Source of the DNA: Cylindrodendrum hubeiense
Lineage: Eukaryota > Ascomycota > Sordariomycetes > Hypocreales > Nectriaceae
DNA length: 64,000 bases
Direction of reading: 5' to 3'
NCBI GenBank assembly: GCA_014621425.1
Contig: JAANBB010000037.1
Location: 118,224 to 182,223, forward strand
Shown here: positions 1 to 12,732 of the stretch, piece by piece
How positions within the stretch are numbered: the stretch's first letter is position 1
How the letters are laid out: each line of letters opens with the position of its first letter
Position numbers and translations under genes: made by a program
Notes under the pieces: model-generated
What the model was told of the DNA's origin: nothing
The model's input: only the letters and a program-made list of their open reading frames with translations
Databases searched by the model: none

Positions 1-444
1 TAGTATACTTCTGCACGATATACGAAAATAGAAATGATTGCCTGCCTCCTTGAGTAAGGGCCGCCCACTCAAACACCCCATACAGAGTTAGCAGTGTTAC
101 TAACTGGAAATTCTCATGATAAGCCACCCTTTATCTCCGAGACCGGCCCCACTTGCCATTTGGATCAAAGAGAGAATGATGAGACAGGGTAGAGTCAAGA
201 GAACGTCGCTATTGTTATCCCATCCCGCTCTTTCCTACTGAATCCGGAATTCATCTTATCTGGCCCACAGTTGACTCTTGACATTCCTTTCTCCAAGGTG
301 TATAAAGACATTTTGAACGTATTATGCCACCTTAAACTAAAATATGCACCAAGTCTTGATCTCTTGGTATTCATTTCTCGATGCATGCATGATCCTTTGT
401 TTCCCCTCCCCTCTCCTCTCCCAATTCTTTTAACGCCCGCAAGC
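1..444 (+). promoter_or_regulatory. Upstream region of the amidase gene
   Basis: No gene is supported here. A TATA-like element (TATAAAG) lies at 301-307, about 140 bp before the amidase start codon. A strongly pyrimidine-rich tract follows at about 397-425, a common fungal core-promoter feature just upstream of the start. The short minus-strand frame at 195-446 has no recognisable features. Confidence 0.45.
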
Positions 445-2279
445 ATGACCGGGGTTCACGAACTCCAGTTCTGGGAGGATAAAGTGCGTTGGGCGAGAGA
501 CAAGCGCGATGTTTCCCTTGCCAAAGTTGAGCCCAAGCTCCAAGGGATCCCTGAGACGCTCCCTCTTAGCTCTCAGGGTCTCCCAAAAGCCATTTTAAGT
601 GCACGAGAGATTGAAATTACTGAAAAGTATCACATCACCGAGCTACTACTTCTTCTGCGTGAGAGGAGAATATCGGTCGAAGAGGTTACCAGAGCATTTC
701 TCCGCAGGGCTGCTCTAGCACAGACTGCTGTATGAATCAATCCTCACTTCCCGAAGGACACTATAGTAACTATCTTTATAGACCAATTGCTTAATCGAAC
801 TCCTATGGGATGATGCAATTACTCGGGCCAAGCATCTTGACTCCTTGCCTGAACCTACTGGAGCCCTTTTCGGGTTACCAATCTCCACGAAGGAGCATCA
901 GGGCATGGTGGGTTCAGATGTTACGACAAATGCGTCATTCGTGGCCTGGATAGGCAAAAAGCACGGTTCAAATATTCTCTACGATGCATTCTGGAATGAG
1001 GGTTGTGTTTACTATGCCAGAACGACACAACCCCAAGCAATCATGCATTTAGAAACTGAGAGCAATATATATGGGCGTACTGTTAATCCCTACAATCGTG
1101 ATTTAACTCCAGGGGGAAGCAGTGGAGGAGAATCGGCGCTTCTTGGCATGCGCGGAAGCATCTTGGTAAATCTAACTATTATGGCTTTTAAACCCCATAC
1201 TAACTTACCAGGGTATTGGAAGTGACATCGGCGGCAGTATTCGCTGTCCAGCGGCTCACGTTGGGATTTATGGATTCAAGTACGTTTATTTACCCTGAAC
1301 ACCACATGGCGATACTAATAGAATAGACCGACTGCGAAACGCATCGGAACAACAGGCCATAGGGCCATGATGGTTGGCAGAGAGACGATTGCAGGATGCC
1401 CAGGACCGATGTCTGTCGACTGTGAGGGGCTAGAGATCTTCATGAAAGTCGCATTATCAGCCAAGCCCTGGCGCTTGGATCCCTCTCTCACGGTGAAAGA
1501 ATGGACCCCTTATACTTTCAAACATCCTCCCAAGGTTGCTATCCAATGGTGGGATGGTGTTGTACAGCCTCACCCGCCCATTACCCGAGCATTACGTGAG
1601 GTGGCAGAGGCATGTCGCAAGGCTGGTATGACAGTTATTGATTGGAACTGCGAGGCTCTGGACCACCGCAAAGGCTGGGATATTTTATCCGCTCTATATT
1701 GGCCAGATGGTGGCAAAGAGATGATTGATCTAATCGAGGGCGCTGGTGAGCCAATTTTACCACTAACCAAGTTTATCCTTCACGAGCAGTCGACTGTGAA
1801 AGAGCTCACCCAACATGAACTTTGGAAGGTAAAAGCCTAAACTCTTCACTATGAATACTTCACTGACATTCCATGTTTAGCTATGTGCTCAGCGTGATGA
1901 GTACCGTGCTGCTTATGCCCGTGCCTGGATGGATACCGGGAAAGAAGATGGGATTGAAGTTGACATTATCATCTGTCCTCCATCTTTTGGAGCTGCGACA
2001 CCTCACGAACAGTCACGCTATTGGGGATACACAGCACATTGGAACTTGCTGGATTATCCTGGCGTTGTTTTCCCCGTCACCAAAGTCGATCCCATCAAGG
2101 ATATCAAGGACGTCTCCTACGTCCCTAAGAACGATCAGGATAGATTTGTCTATGAGATGTATAGTCCGGAGAAGTTTGAGAATGCTCCTGTTAGCCTGCA
2201 GCTCATTGGAAAGAGGCAGAATGATGAGAAGGTTCTTTCTGCGTTGGCAGAAATTGAACGGGCCATAGGCAGGGAGTAG
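445..2279 (+). CDS. Amidase (acetamidase-like, amidase signature family)
   Basis: Predicted 545-residue hydrolase that splits carboxylic amides to the acid and ammonia; probably cytosolic, since no signal peptide is visible. Five exons read cleanly: 445-729, 782-1165, 1212-1279, 1327-1828 and 1881-2279. The amidase catalytic Ser-cisSer-Lys set is present: the lysine in GLPISTKEH, the Gly/Ser-rich block GGSSGGESAL, and the nucleophile block GSDIGGSIRCPA. Downstream blocks AQRDEYRAAYARAW and YWGYTAHWNLLDYPGVVFPV are typical of fungal acetamidases, and the length fits the family. The start ATG at 445 follows a CT-rich leader. The gene converges on the ABC transporter. Substrate cannot be told from sequence; fungal paralogues act on acetamide, other short amides or secondary metabolites. 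No break was seen. Confidence 0.9.
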
Positions 2280-2892
2280 AACAAAGAAACCTGTGAGCCT
2301 ATATTTGTCTCGTTTACTAGCTAGAAATGTGAGACCACTTCACATCATACAGCGACTGACAACGCAGTGCAGACTTGAAGGCCCGGATACCTTGGATCCA
2401 GTCTCATGACCGTTACATCTACTGTCGCAAAGATCCATCCTAAGTCTAAGGTTACAAGGGCATTATCGCACCCAAATCCACTTTAAGCCCTTTGTTAAAT
2501 ACAATTCAAGAAGACATTTCCCCATAATCTCACATACGTTTCTGTCCCTCAAATGTAGCAAATTACTTGCTCCAAGTTTCGTTGTCCATTCTCGATCACT
2601 GGCTTCCAGTTGCCTTGGCGGTACTATGACCAGGTAAAGAGAGTTCCGGACACGACATTGAATGGATGGAACTTCTAGGAAAGTCAATTAAGCACGGTTA
2701 ACTAAGTAGGTGTAACACTAGGACAGAGAGTGACCATGCATCAAATAATTTCACCCCCTAGACATGAAATAAAGAGGATCAAGTCAAATAATGTTTGGCG
2801 TTGATTTAGTGGCGATTTCGAAATTCACTGTGATAGCATTTCAGTGTGTCCCTCTGATAGAAAACAAAGAACCATCGTCGGCTGTACAGTCC
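2280..2892. other. Convergent 3' intergenic region
   Basis: About 610 bp between the 3' ends of the amidase and the ABC transporter. It should hold both 3' UTRs and polyadenylation signals. The minus-strand frame at 2463-2687 has no recognisable domain. Nothing else is seen. Confidence 0.5.
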
Positions 2893-5800
2893 TCACACCC
2901 GCATAACACTAGTATGATACAATCTAGCAAATCTTGACTCTTCGCTAAGCAACATCTCCGGCGTATCCAATTCCATTAATTGGCCGTTGTCGAGTAACGC
3001 GACTCTGTCATACCGAGTAATATGTGTCAGACGGTGCATAACCGCAATTACAGTGCAGTCCTTAAAGGTCACATCGATAATATCCTGCATGATTGCTTCC
3101 GTCTCGCTGTCAACGCTATTCGTAAATTAGTCCCTGCGTTTCTGCGATCTCAGTACACGGCTTTTATGGCTTACCGACCGGTAGCCTCGTCAAATATTAG
3201 CACTTTGCTGTTTCTGACCAAAGCTCGTGCAAAGCACAACAGTTGTTTCTGGCCTGCTGACCACATAGCCGTGTCCATCTCTTTGTTCAAGCCGCCCTGC
3301 TCGGAAATGATTTTCCAGAGCTGGACACGCTCCAGAGCCCAGATTATCTCTTCGTCAGAGACTTTTCCAAACGGATCAATGTTGAAACGGATCGTTCCGG
3401 GTATGAGTAGTGGATCCTGAGGTATCACATTGAGGCGGGAACGAACATCACTACACCGAATGGTGGAAACATCGACACCATCAATGGTGATCTGACCTCC
3501 TTGCGTCACAATCATCTGAAGTAGTGCCAGTATCGCAGACTGTGCTCACACAATATGTTAGCACCATTTCTTTTTCAATGAATAAGTAGAAAGTTTCTCG
3601 TTGCTTTGGAGACATTTTCAAGCTTCCAGCCCCAAGCCCATAGAGCGCCCATCTGCTGCAGGGATGCGAGAAAAACGAAAACTCTGCATGTTCTTATACT
3701 CACAGTCTTTCCGGAACCGGAGCGTCCGCACAGTGCAACGTGCTCCGAAGGTCTAATGGACAATGATATACCCTTAATCACTGGCTCTGCACTGGGAAAG
3801 TGAGCAGCGACCAGGCTTTTGAACTCGACGCTGCCTTGTGTCGGCCAGTCCTGCGCCACCTCGGTCTTGCAGTCGGTCTTCTCCTCCGACTCCGTGTCGG
3901 TGAGGAATCGTTTGACGCGCCCTACGGCGCCAATACTGGACTCCATCATCGTCCACACCTTGATCAGCCTCACGAGGACAGAGCTGAATGTCATCACCAT
4001 TACTAGCGAGACACCAATATTTCCAGGGCTGAATCTATCCTTCCACGTCACGACAATAGCTATCAATACAACCGCAATGACTGTCATGAGAATATCCAGC
4101 ACGAAGCCGAGCCAGCTCTGAATGCAGTATTGTAGATAGGCTGGCCGTTGCGACTGATCAATAGCCTTCTCATTGCGTTCCTGATATTGTGACTGCCAAC
4201 CAAAGGCGCGAATGGTAGGTGCGCCGGCGACGGACTCGATGAAATGGGTGTACAGTGGGGCTTTAGCTTCGATTTCGAGGAGACGAACCTGTCGTGAGGT
4301 TTGTAAGTAGAAAGATTGCAATAAGTACAGAAAAGCAATAACAAACGGCGCCATCGTGGCGAGGTATTGGGAGAATATAATTAGAATGATTGCCTTGGCC
4401 AAGGCGGAAAAGCTGGCTAGATCCATCGTTAGTCACCGGCACCAGAACAAAAAGACAAATTGAACTCACTCGCGATGCAGTTTATCATGACAAGGGGTAA
4501 ATTCATGTCGATAAGCTCCATATCCTGGCTATTCAACAAATTGCCGTCAGTAGTGTCTTCTCTCAAACATGTGGGGAGTTGTATGCAGTTAGTCGCACCG
4601 TGTCCACAGCTATCTAGGCGGCTAGTTGAATGTTGTGCCTCGGAGAAATATTTATAACCTACGACAATAAATATTAAAGCTTACCTGAATCTGTTCGTCA
4701 AAGTACCCGTATCTGTAGTGGTAAAGAACCTCAGCGGCGCCCTAGTATCCGGTCAGCACAGCAATGACGTGTGCCTTATTCGATAACCATACTTCATAGT
4801 ACTTTCGAGCAAATCAGAGTGTAGACTCAGGGCCGACTTGGATATGATGTTGACAATGCCGATCCTAAAAGCTGTTAGAGGTGTGAAGCAGGTTGACTAG
4901 AGGGGTGGTTACCAGCACGAGATGGCAATAGCAGCAACTCCGAAAATGCCAAAGAAAGTATACAAGCCCATGTACATAGCTAGACTCTTGTTTGCTTGGA
5001 TTTCATTGGCTTCTGACCACCATTTAAGCCATACAGCTGTTCTTTTGTTAGTCTTTTTTATGGATTTGAGGGGGCTTGGTGCACCTACTTGCAAATTCAG
5101 TACAGAAGATCCAGACGGCCATGCCGATAAGGAATACGACGATAGTCAAATAACCAGAAGTAGCAAAGTAGTAGCTATAAACCGACCAGTCTCCGTTCTT
5201 GCGCCTTGCATCAGACGTACTGGTGGCCTCATCTGTAGTCTGGGGCAACGAGATGAACGACTCCTCTGTGATAGTAGCTTCTATCCTAGAGACTGAGGTA
5301 TCTTCGGCATCCTCTCTAATAGGATCTTCATCTCGCAACTTAATTCCAAGCTTTGAAACATATCCTTTGTGGGCTAGTAGAGCTTGCGGACTTCCAATTT
5401 CGACTATCCTCCCGTTCTCAAGAGCAACAACGGTATCAGCGAAACTCATTAGTTTATCTGTGGTTAATCAGGATTGGATAATTCTTCGGGGTCTCCTGGA
5501 AAACGTACGATTGTGAGTGGTGAGAATGACTGTCGTGCCGCGTTTGCGCAGCAGTCCATCATTTCCCAGGAGCAGCCGCAAGACGAGGTCTACAGTATGA
5601 GCATCCATGCCACTGAAGACGTCATCAAGAATAAATACATCCTTGTGCGAATAAACGGCACGCGCGAGAGCCTGATAGGGAGAAATGTTAGTCAATCCCT
5701 TCCAAAGGTTCTTCATAATGTTTACTCACTATTCTTTGTTTTTGTCCGCCGCTGAGATTGAGACCGTTGCTGCCAACGATAGTTTTGTCACCCCGCTCTA

Positions 5801-8222
5801 AGCTCAGCAGATCCGCATCCAGTCCGCACGCCGACTTAACCGTCTTATACCATTTCGAGTCACATTGCGATATGCCGATAATGTTGCTCTGAATCGTGCC
5901 ATTTTCTAGCCATGGTTGTTGGGCGCAGTAAGCAATAGAAGGGGAACAAGTTGTTGCGGGGCCGAGACTGGATATTGTTTCACCCAGTATGCTCTCCATC
6001 AGCATACTCTTACCACTGCCGATGGCTCCGACACAGACAGTGACGCTGCCCACAGGCACTTTTAAGTCTATGCCCTTGAGAAAGGGCTTCTTTGACCTTT
6101 CCCATGTAAAACTAATGTTTTCCAGGTTAACGACGTGCTTCATGTCGTCTTCACTCTGAGCCTGCACCACCCGAGCCAGAGAATGAAGACTGAGGAAGGT
6201 TCCGGCGCGATTACTAGGTTTTTTAGACTCATCGTATTCAGCAGCATCATTAGCATAGTTGCAGTATTCCTGAATCCGCTCGAAGCTGCCGACACATTGC
6301 AGCAACTGCGGCATGAGCTGAACAAGTTGGATTACTGGAGCCGTGAGAAGATTGATCAGAGCGATGGCGGTGAAGGCCTGAGCCGTCAGAAGTGACGCGT
6401 TTTTCCAATAAAGTGCAATGATTATGTAAACAGCAAAGGTGGCCAGCGGTGATATGTTTTGTGGACATTCTGCTATGAATACTTAGCAATGACAGATATG
6501 ATCAAAGACAACCGATTGGTATCTTACATAGAAGCACGTTCCAGACAAGCAACTTGCGGTATGCCCTAGATGCTCGTATCTCAACTTGTCGCAGTTTTCG
6601 AATTATGTCAGTTATTTCTTTGGAGAGTCCTAGCTGTTTCACAGCTTTCATGTCACCAAGCATGGTAGAAGTGATGCGAAGCCGCTCTTGAACCTTTTCA
6701 ATCCAGACTACCTGCGCTTTCTTTGCAGAATTGGACATTGACACAGTGATACCAATGGAAACTGGTGATTGTTTTCATTAGCCAGCATTTAGTGAGCTTC
6801 CCATAATAATTAACTCACTGAGAATCACAGTCACTGGTGCCAGGCAGGCTAAGAAGACGTGTTGTTCCAACAACCAGATGGCCACGCCAATCTCGATAAT
6901 AGATGCCCATATTTCATGAATTTGCACGAAGGTGTAACCAATACGCTCAACATCCGTGCCCATGAGGGCTGTGGCGGTGATTTCCCCGAGATTAGCGGTT
7001 GTTACCTTCATAGTCTCCTGGTAGACAAGTCCAATGAGTCCACCCTTGACTCTAGTGATAAATCGCGTAGTCTGGTAGGAGGATAATGCAGTCGAGCACT
7101 GCGTGGAGGTCAGCATTTCACATTCGTCGTCCCGAAATTTATTCAGGTTATACCGCAATGCCGAGAAACACTAAAGTCCATGCCCCTATTAGCGCTCGGC
7201 CGAAAGAGATATCCGTCGAGACGTCTGCCACATATGAGACCGTAACATTAATTAAGAGCGGCTGCGTGAAGGAAAACACGGTCTTGAACAACCTTGGTGG
7301 TATGGCAGACAGGAACGAGAAGAGATTGGCGCGGAAACATGCTTTGAGGAGGCTATATCGCACTCGGCGATCATCTACATGTAGTTAGTTGGGTAATTAT
7401 AACATACTACGACAGGGGTGTTTGCATTTTGCCCAAGCCTGAACCAGACTTTCACGCGACACATTACTCCGAAGTCGGGTATCGAGGATAGGCAAGTCAT
7501 CCTGGACTAAAACCTTGGAGTAACCAGCGCGAAAGGTTGCGACCAGCCAGGCAAAAGCTGTTCGGGTCCAAAATCCGCTATACTCTTCCGGCGCACCGAA
7601 CCTTTTCTCCTCTGGGACGCTTGATCTCTTCTCGGTGGACTCGATCAGAAGCGCCAGCACTGTCAAGATCAATGTCATAGTCATTGTAGCTGCCTCTCCA
7701 TTGGCGCTTTCGATCAGCCATAGCGTTCGGACTCTCGCGATATTGAAGATGACTAATGCGGAAAGGTACAAGCTGAGCAGGGTCGAGGGCCGAAGTGAGC
7801 GTTGGTGGTCGATGTAAGAAAGCCATGCTACACCAGCAATTCCGACAATTGTCAGTGCGTCTGCTGCTAATGATGCGCTTGTTTGGACATCAGTCTTCTG
7901 TGATCTCAGAATCAGGAGTATCACTTGTGTTGCAAGGATAGAAGCTGAAGTCATCTATGCAATTGTCAATAGCGGCCAGCGAGGGTCTAGTAGGGCACCA
8001 TACGAGCTTTCCTAGTAGCAATTTCGATCTGACTGAGCACAACACGGGCGAATGTGCCAAAACCATGATGTGGAAAGGCAGAAGTAGAAGGAAAACGGCG
8101 GTTGGGAGACATGCGAAAAATATATCCTCAAAAAGGAGAGTAAAATCAAAAGCGCGACAAGAGGGATCGACTCTAGGACCGAAGATCCTGTCACTGGTGG
8201 GCAAGCATGTTGAAGACACCAT
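2893..8222 (-). CDS. ABC transporter, ABCC/MRP type (multidrug resistance-associated)
   Basis: Full-length ABCC-type exporter of roughly 1,450 residues split by about a dozen short introns. The start is set at 8222 (MVSSTCLPTSDRIFGPRVDP), because FGPRVDPSCRAFDFTLLFED is the usual fungal ABCC N-terminus. Domain order is TMD0, TMD1, NBD1, TMD2, NBD2. NBD1 has Walker A GAIGSGKS, signature LSGGQKQR and Walker B VFILDDVFSGMD, with Asp in place of the catalytic Glu as usual for ABCC NBD1. NBD2 has Walker A GRSGSGKT, signature SAGQKQLL, Walker B VLIFDEAT and the H-loop His in VMHRL. The NBD2 DEATSSVD motif reads DEATGRVD across an intron. TMD2 contains the conserved FFTTTDTGTLTNRF segment, read across an intron near 4683. 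No frameshift was found. Expected role: ATP-driven export of conjugates, drugs or metabolites across plasma or vacuolar membrane. Substrate unknown; internal exon borders approximate. Confidence 0.9.
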
Positions 8223-9305
8223 GATGCGTCGGGTCTGAAGTGCCGAAAGGTAACGGGGTCGCTTGGGCTGTATCAACTGCACGAATGTACCGCACCGCCC
8301 TCGATGATGAAAAGCGGTCAAAGAGGATGAGTGAGAGAACAGCTGATCCGGTCCAACTACATATCTGTATCTGGCGCGGGGTATATTGGTTGGTCACGTG
8401 AACCTGTGTGGAGATGCATGTATGAGTATTCAGTGTCACAGCAAGACCTGGGATACGAATGCGTGCATGCCTGTGGCTAAAGAGCCGAGAGCTATCTTCC
8501 ACGCTAGCGTAGGGGACCGATATGATCGCGCGTCAAATCCGAAACGCGACCTCTCCTATGACACAGCTCTTAAGGGACTGTAAGTCGAGATTGGTCGTCA
8601 GCTGCACGGCTTTTCGGCCAGCACAATTAAACTTAAGTAGTGCAAGTGCTAATGGTGACGCCTTAGGGGTGGGTTATTACCAGAGCGAAGGCGATGTTCT
8701 TTGATGGGTTTCCCGTTTTCACCAGCCTATTCAGCTGGAGTAGATGCATGACGAGATGCTTGACTGCCCGGCTAGCCTTAGTATCAAGCCACTCATGGAG
8801 GTCTTTAAATATTAAAGACCTTCAAACCTGAAACGATCTTTATATGCTTTGAGCAGAATAATGTTAGACATGGAGTTATTCTAGGCGTGTATTGACTAGA
8901 GGTATATAGAGAGCATGTGTAGCCATTAGTTGGTTTTCTCTATATTAGATAGTCTAGAGACCTAGTAATCTGCACTCGCATCAGATTGTGTCTCATTCCA
9001 CAAACCGTTGATGTGTGGGTCTCTCGGCGTCACAGCCACCAGGATAATCACCCACGTTCTGATCCTTGCATCCCCCTTATCTCCGGACAGCCACTAACAT
9101 CACCGGAGTTATCGTAACATCCGAATTTTAAGATGAAGAAGGTTTATAAAAAAGTCGGTTGGGACGCACCGTCGTCGCATGCTCACATCATCAATTTTCG
9201 CACCCGCCCGCATTTCCACAGCACAATTACGTTGTCCATCTTACCTTGCATTCACATCGTCAGGATCATCGTCTAAGACAAACTCAGCCCCAGATTTTTA
9301 CCATC
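8223..9305. promoter_or_regulatory. Divergent promoter region, ABC transporter / NAD(P)-binding gene
   Basis: About 1.1 kb separate the two divergent start codons. A TATA-like run (TATAAAAAA) begins at about 9145, some 160 bp before the rightward gene. A perfect inverted repeat lies at 8799-8821. Short frames in this interval carry no domain signature. Confidence 0.45.
8799..8821. repeat. Perfect 10-bp inverted repeat with 3-nt spacer
   Basis: Arms AGGTCTTTAA (8799-8808) and TTAAAGACCT (8812-8821) are exact reverse complements separated by ATA. It lies between two divergent promoters. It could be a dimeric regulator site or simply a chance palindrome in AT-rich DNA. Confidence 0.6.
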
Positions 9306-10155
9306 ATGCATCTCATCCTTACTGGAGCCACCGGCCTTGTGGGCACCAGCGTCCTTGACGCCATGCTCAAAATGAAGGAGCTCACCAAAATCTCCATCCT
9401 GAGCAAGAGGCCGGTCCCCATGACCGAAGTGGCTCACGACCCTAGGGTCAGCGTTATTATACACAAAGACTTTGTTAAATATGACCCTGAGGTGCTAAGC
9501 AAGCTTCAGGGTGCTAGTGGCGCTATCTGGGCCCTCGGTGTCAGCCAGACCCAGGTCCCCAAAGAGTGCGTCGTCTATTATAGCTAGTACTATATCATCT
9601 ACATTGCCTGCTTCGTCCCTATGGAAGCGCTTGTTAACAGAAACTAGAGAATTTGTTACTATTACAAGAGATTACCCTTTGGCTGCAGCGGAGGCTTTCG
9701 CCAACCTCGCCCCCGCAGACGAGCCCTTCCGCTTCATCTATATCTCCGCCGGTGGTGCCACCCAAACACCAGGCGTCTTCAGCCCATACTACGGCGACAT
9801 CAAGGGCAAGACTGAGACACTGCTGTGTGAGCTGCGGGTCTTATACCCCCGTCTTCATACTGAATCGTTTCGGGCCGGCTTTGTGGACGCCTCCCAGCAT
9901 CCCGATATTAAGCCCTACATCCCCGACCCGCCCTTGTTATATCGTGTGATGATACCTTTTGTAGCGCTGCCGATTAGAATCGCGGCCAAGTGGATGGTTT
10001 GTCCAACAGAGCGCCTCGGCCAGTTTCTAGCGGAGCTAGCTATGGGTAAGTATGACACCCAGCTTAAGGCCGATACTAAGGACATCATGACTCTGAGAGG
10101 TGGTCTGAGGATATGGGAGAACGAGGCATTTAGGCGACTCGCTGGCATCCAGTGA
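9306..10155 (+). CDS. NAD(P)-binding Rossmann protein (atypical SDR, epimerase/NmrA-like)
   Basis: Predicted 255-residue protein from two exons, 9306-9565 and 9648-10155. The N-terminus MHLILTGATGLVGTSVLDAM is a classic Rossmann opening with the GxTGLVG dinucleotide-binding loop. A second conserved block is FRFIYISAGGATQ, where atypical SDRs carry the active-site serine strand. The C-terminal half shows the lysine-containing segment YYGDIKGKTETLL. This resembles small fungal nucleoside-sugar-epimerase-like or HTATIP2-like proteins, which are usually cytosolic. A likely TATA box sits about 160 bp upstream. Substrate unknown. The 9159 start implied by the longer open frame is rejected, because the Rossmann motif should begin near residue 1. 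Confidence 0.8.
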
Positions 10156-11191
10156 TGGTGAGGGTAGAATGTGCTGGGTGTACATGGATGTAACAGGCTA
10201 GGCCCGACAAGTATGTAGTAGTATATGCCCGTCGACTCTCATAAGAAGTAATATATATATTGAATTATGTTCTTTTCCTAATTATGTGTTAGTCCCGGAT
10301 CATATCTATGTTTTCTTTGCCAGGACTGTCGCTTGATCGCATTTCAAACCCTACCCAACTGAGGCAGTGTCTATCTCAAGGAGAATATGAAGAAACCAGA
10401 ACGAAGACTCATATGTAATTGGGATTTGTTAACATTATATTTTAAACCTGATGAAAGCAGAACTGACCTAACCTAGGCTACTGTTGTTGATGGCGTGTAG
10501 CTACCGGTCTCGTACATATGGCCGAAACGAGCAAGTGTTAGAGAAGTCTAGCTATTATCAAGAAGCCGAGACAGAGATAATGGAAGGTAAGAAATGAGTC
10601 TTTCAATGGTTTAATTATAACTATCGTGGAGTTATTAGGGCTATTCGTATGCTCCATAGTGCTATCAGCCTGCGACAAGTCAATGACCAAACCAAGCAGC
10701 TACATACTGTGCAAAACCAACAACAAAAGCTCCTTCAGCAAACAAAGTTCACTACAAAAGAGCTACCCGATTGAGATCAATTACAAAATGTTGCAGGATT
10801 CGTGTGGAATAATATTGAAGACGTGCGTAATATAGCCATACAGGAAGATGGAAAAGAAGCTTTCAATTTCGAAGCCCAAGTGAGTTTAAGAGGAGAGTGA
10901 CCCGCATTGAAACGAACCAGATAATAGAATATATACCTAGGTAATTCTATGATTACGGAGTATTTTCCTCGTATCAGACATAATAAGTGCATAGAATATA
11001 TATGCAGTACCATTGATATGTAGCTACGTGAGCGCATAACACGACTATAGCCCACAGTTCCTACAATTATTGGACAGCTGGAGGTTGCAAACTCTAATTT
11101 AATTAATCAGTATACCTGTTTAAGAACAATCAATGTGATGTATTCTCAATGCTGTATACTAAATATCTAAAAGCTCAAGAGGAACACTGAG
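10156..11191. other. Convergent intergenic region
   Basis: About 1 kb between the 3' ends of two Rossmann-fold genes. It is moderately AT-rich. The frames at 10626-10835 and 10777-11055 show no domain, signal peptide or convincing codon pattern. Nothing supportable was seen beyond expected 3' UTRs. Confidence 0.5.
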
Positions 11192-12283
11192 TTAGCATAA
11201 CTCAGATTGCTCATCCTTGACCTTCAAAGTCAGCAGAGTTGAATCTCCCAGGAGAGAATCCATTGCTGCTTTCCGAATCCTGTTCCGGGCAACATCTTTA
11301 TCACCACACTCCACTGCGCTCTCGTAGGCAAGTCGATAAATATGGATTTCCTCAGTGAATGGAATTTTCTGATCGGTCCAACCAGTCAACGCCCGGATCT
11401 TCTCACTACTGCACCATTGGCTGTATCCGAACAACGCTCTGAGCGTTGCGCTGGACCCTGGACTACCATCGACAGACTCCACAAACTCGGGCCCTCCCGC
11501 AATTTGGTACTCGGCTGCTAGCGCCTGAAGCACTGAATGAGCGGTCTCGTACCGGCCTGCTGAAATGTTGAACGACTGGCCAGCCACCGCGCCCCGGTCT
11601 CCGCTTAGCCCCAGCGCTAAGTATGCCTCACCACAGTCATCGACATGAAGCATGTGCATGATGGTCCTGGGGCTGACGTCGAGCCTCAGGGTCTTGTCGC
11701 AGCTCGCGGCAGCACCGTTGGCGAAGTCGAAGAGGCATCCCAGGATGCTGCTGCTATACCCGTAGACATTGGTGGGCCGGAGGACAGCCGCATCGAAAAG
11801 ATGAGGGTGATCCAGCACCTTGAGGGAATAGTTCGTGCGAGGAGCAATGAAATAGACAGGGTTGAGTGGTGACTCTTCGGTATGCGGCGCAAGGCCTGCA
11901 TCACCGTCATCTTGCGTATGGCCATAGTCTTTGCTTCCCGACGTCCAGAGGACCAACGGCCTAACCCCATTTTTGTTACTGACCTTAGCGATGTCTTGCA
12001 ACATTTCAAGTGTAGGGGGGAAATAGGTAGCAAAATCCGAAGGCGCAGAACACACTGCAACAACGTCGACAGTCTTCGTCTGTCTATGTAGATCCTCCAG
12101 GAATTCAAGATTCGGGAGAGTTGAGACTATCGGCATAACTTCAGCGGCCGAAATCAATGGTGCCACATCGGGCCGTCGAATCAGACCAAAGACTTTCCAT
12201 CCTGCTCGGTTGTATGCCCGGCATACGGCGGAACCGATGTATCCGTTTGCGGCCTCGACGAGGATGGTACGACGAGTAGGCAT
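11192..12283 (-). CDS. NAD-dependent epimerase/dehydratase family protein (extended SDR)
   Basis: Uninterrupted 363-residue frame. The N-terminus MPTRRTILVEAANGYIGSAV carries the Rossmann loop, with a variant EAANGYIG in place of the usual GATGFIG. An active-site-strand block reads LVLWTSGSKDYG, and the Tyr-x3-Lys-like pair is NYSLK. The downstream block VLRPTNVYGYSS matches the substrate-binding segment of extended SDRs (usual form RPxNVYG). The HMLHVDDCGEAYLAL segment matches the family's HVDD motif. Likely acts on a sugar nucleotide or small-molecule ketone/alcohol in the cytosol. It is divergent from the Zn2Cys6 regulator at 12806 and shares with it a 522-bp promoter containing two CGGCCG palindromes, so control by that TF is plausible (inference). 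A TATA box lies at 12368-12375. Confidence 0.82.
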   Translation of the reverse strand: MPTRRTILVEAANGYIGSAVCRAYNRAGWKVFGLIRRPDVAPLISAAEVMPIVSTLPNLEFLEDLHRQTKTVDVVAVCSAPSDFATYFPPTLEMLQDIAKVSNKNGVRPLVLWTSGSKDYGHTQDDGDAGLAPHTEESPLNPVYFIAPRTNYSLKVLDHPHLFDAAVLRPTNVYGYSSSILGCLFDFANGAAASCDKTLRLDVSPRTIMHMLHVDDCGEAYLALGLSGDRGAVAGQSFNISAGRYETAHSVLQALAAEYQIAGGPEFVESVDGSPGSSATLRALFGYSQWCSSEKIRALTGWTDQKIPFTEEIHIYRLAYESAVECGDKDVARNRIRKAAMDSLLGDSTLLTLKVKDEQSELC

Positions 12284-12367
12284 GGTTGCGAGGAATAGAA
12301 CTTGAAGGATAGGAGTCTTTGCTTCTCAAGTTTGAGAGTAAGAGGGTATACAAATCTAGTCCAAATG

Positions 12368-12375
12368 CTTTTATA
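12368..12375 (-). promoter_or_regulatory. TATA box of the epimerase-like gene
   Basis: TATAAAAG on the minus strand, 85-92 bp upstream of the start codon at 12283, at a reasonable fungal distance. Confidence 0.45.
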
Positions 12376-12662
12376 CTTGAAATTTAGGCAAATTCAATAT
12401 GAAGAACTCTGCTCAAAGAATATTCCGATATCCAATTTGTCATCGGTGGTGTAAATGTGAATGCTGGCACGACGCTGACGTCACCCAGTCCATGACCCTT
12501 GATGCCACATCGTTTCACGGCGGCATGATTTCGGCCTGCGGCGCTATCCCAGAGCAAATTATGGGTTTGATACGCTGTCATGGTAAAAACTTGCAAGATC
12601 ATGTCTATCTCGGATGGCGAGGAGGGTTGCATTTCCACATCCCTTGGGTTAGCGGCACACTA

Positions 12663-12680
12663 ATGCATCGGCCGATGCAT
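12663..12680. promoter_or_regulatory. 18-bp perfect palindrome centred on CGGCCG (copy 1)
   Basis: ATGCATCGGCCGATGCAT is an exact palindrome. Its core is a pair of inverted CGG triplets with no spacer, and paired CGG triplets are the half-sites bound by Zn2Cys6 dimers. It lies between the epimerase-like gene and a Zn2Cys6 TF gene. A near-identical copy begins 70 bp downstream. Confidence 0.6.
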
Positions 12681-12732
12681 CCATGCAGGATTATCAGACC
12701 CACCTATATCCCACATGATCCGAAGCGCCCGT

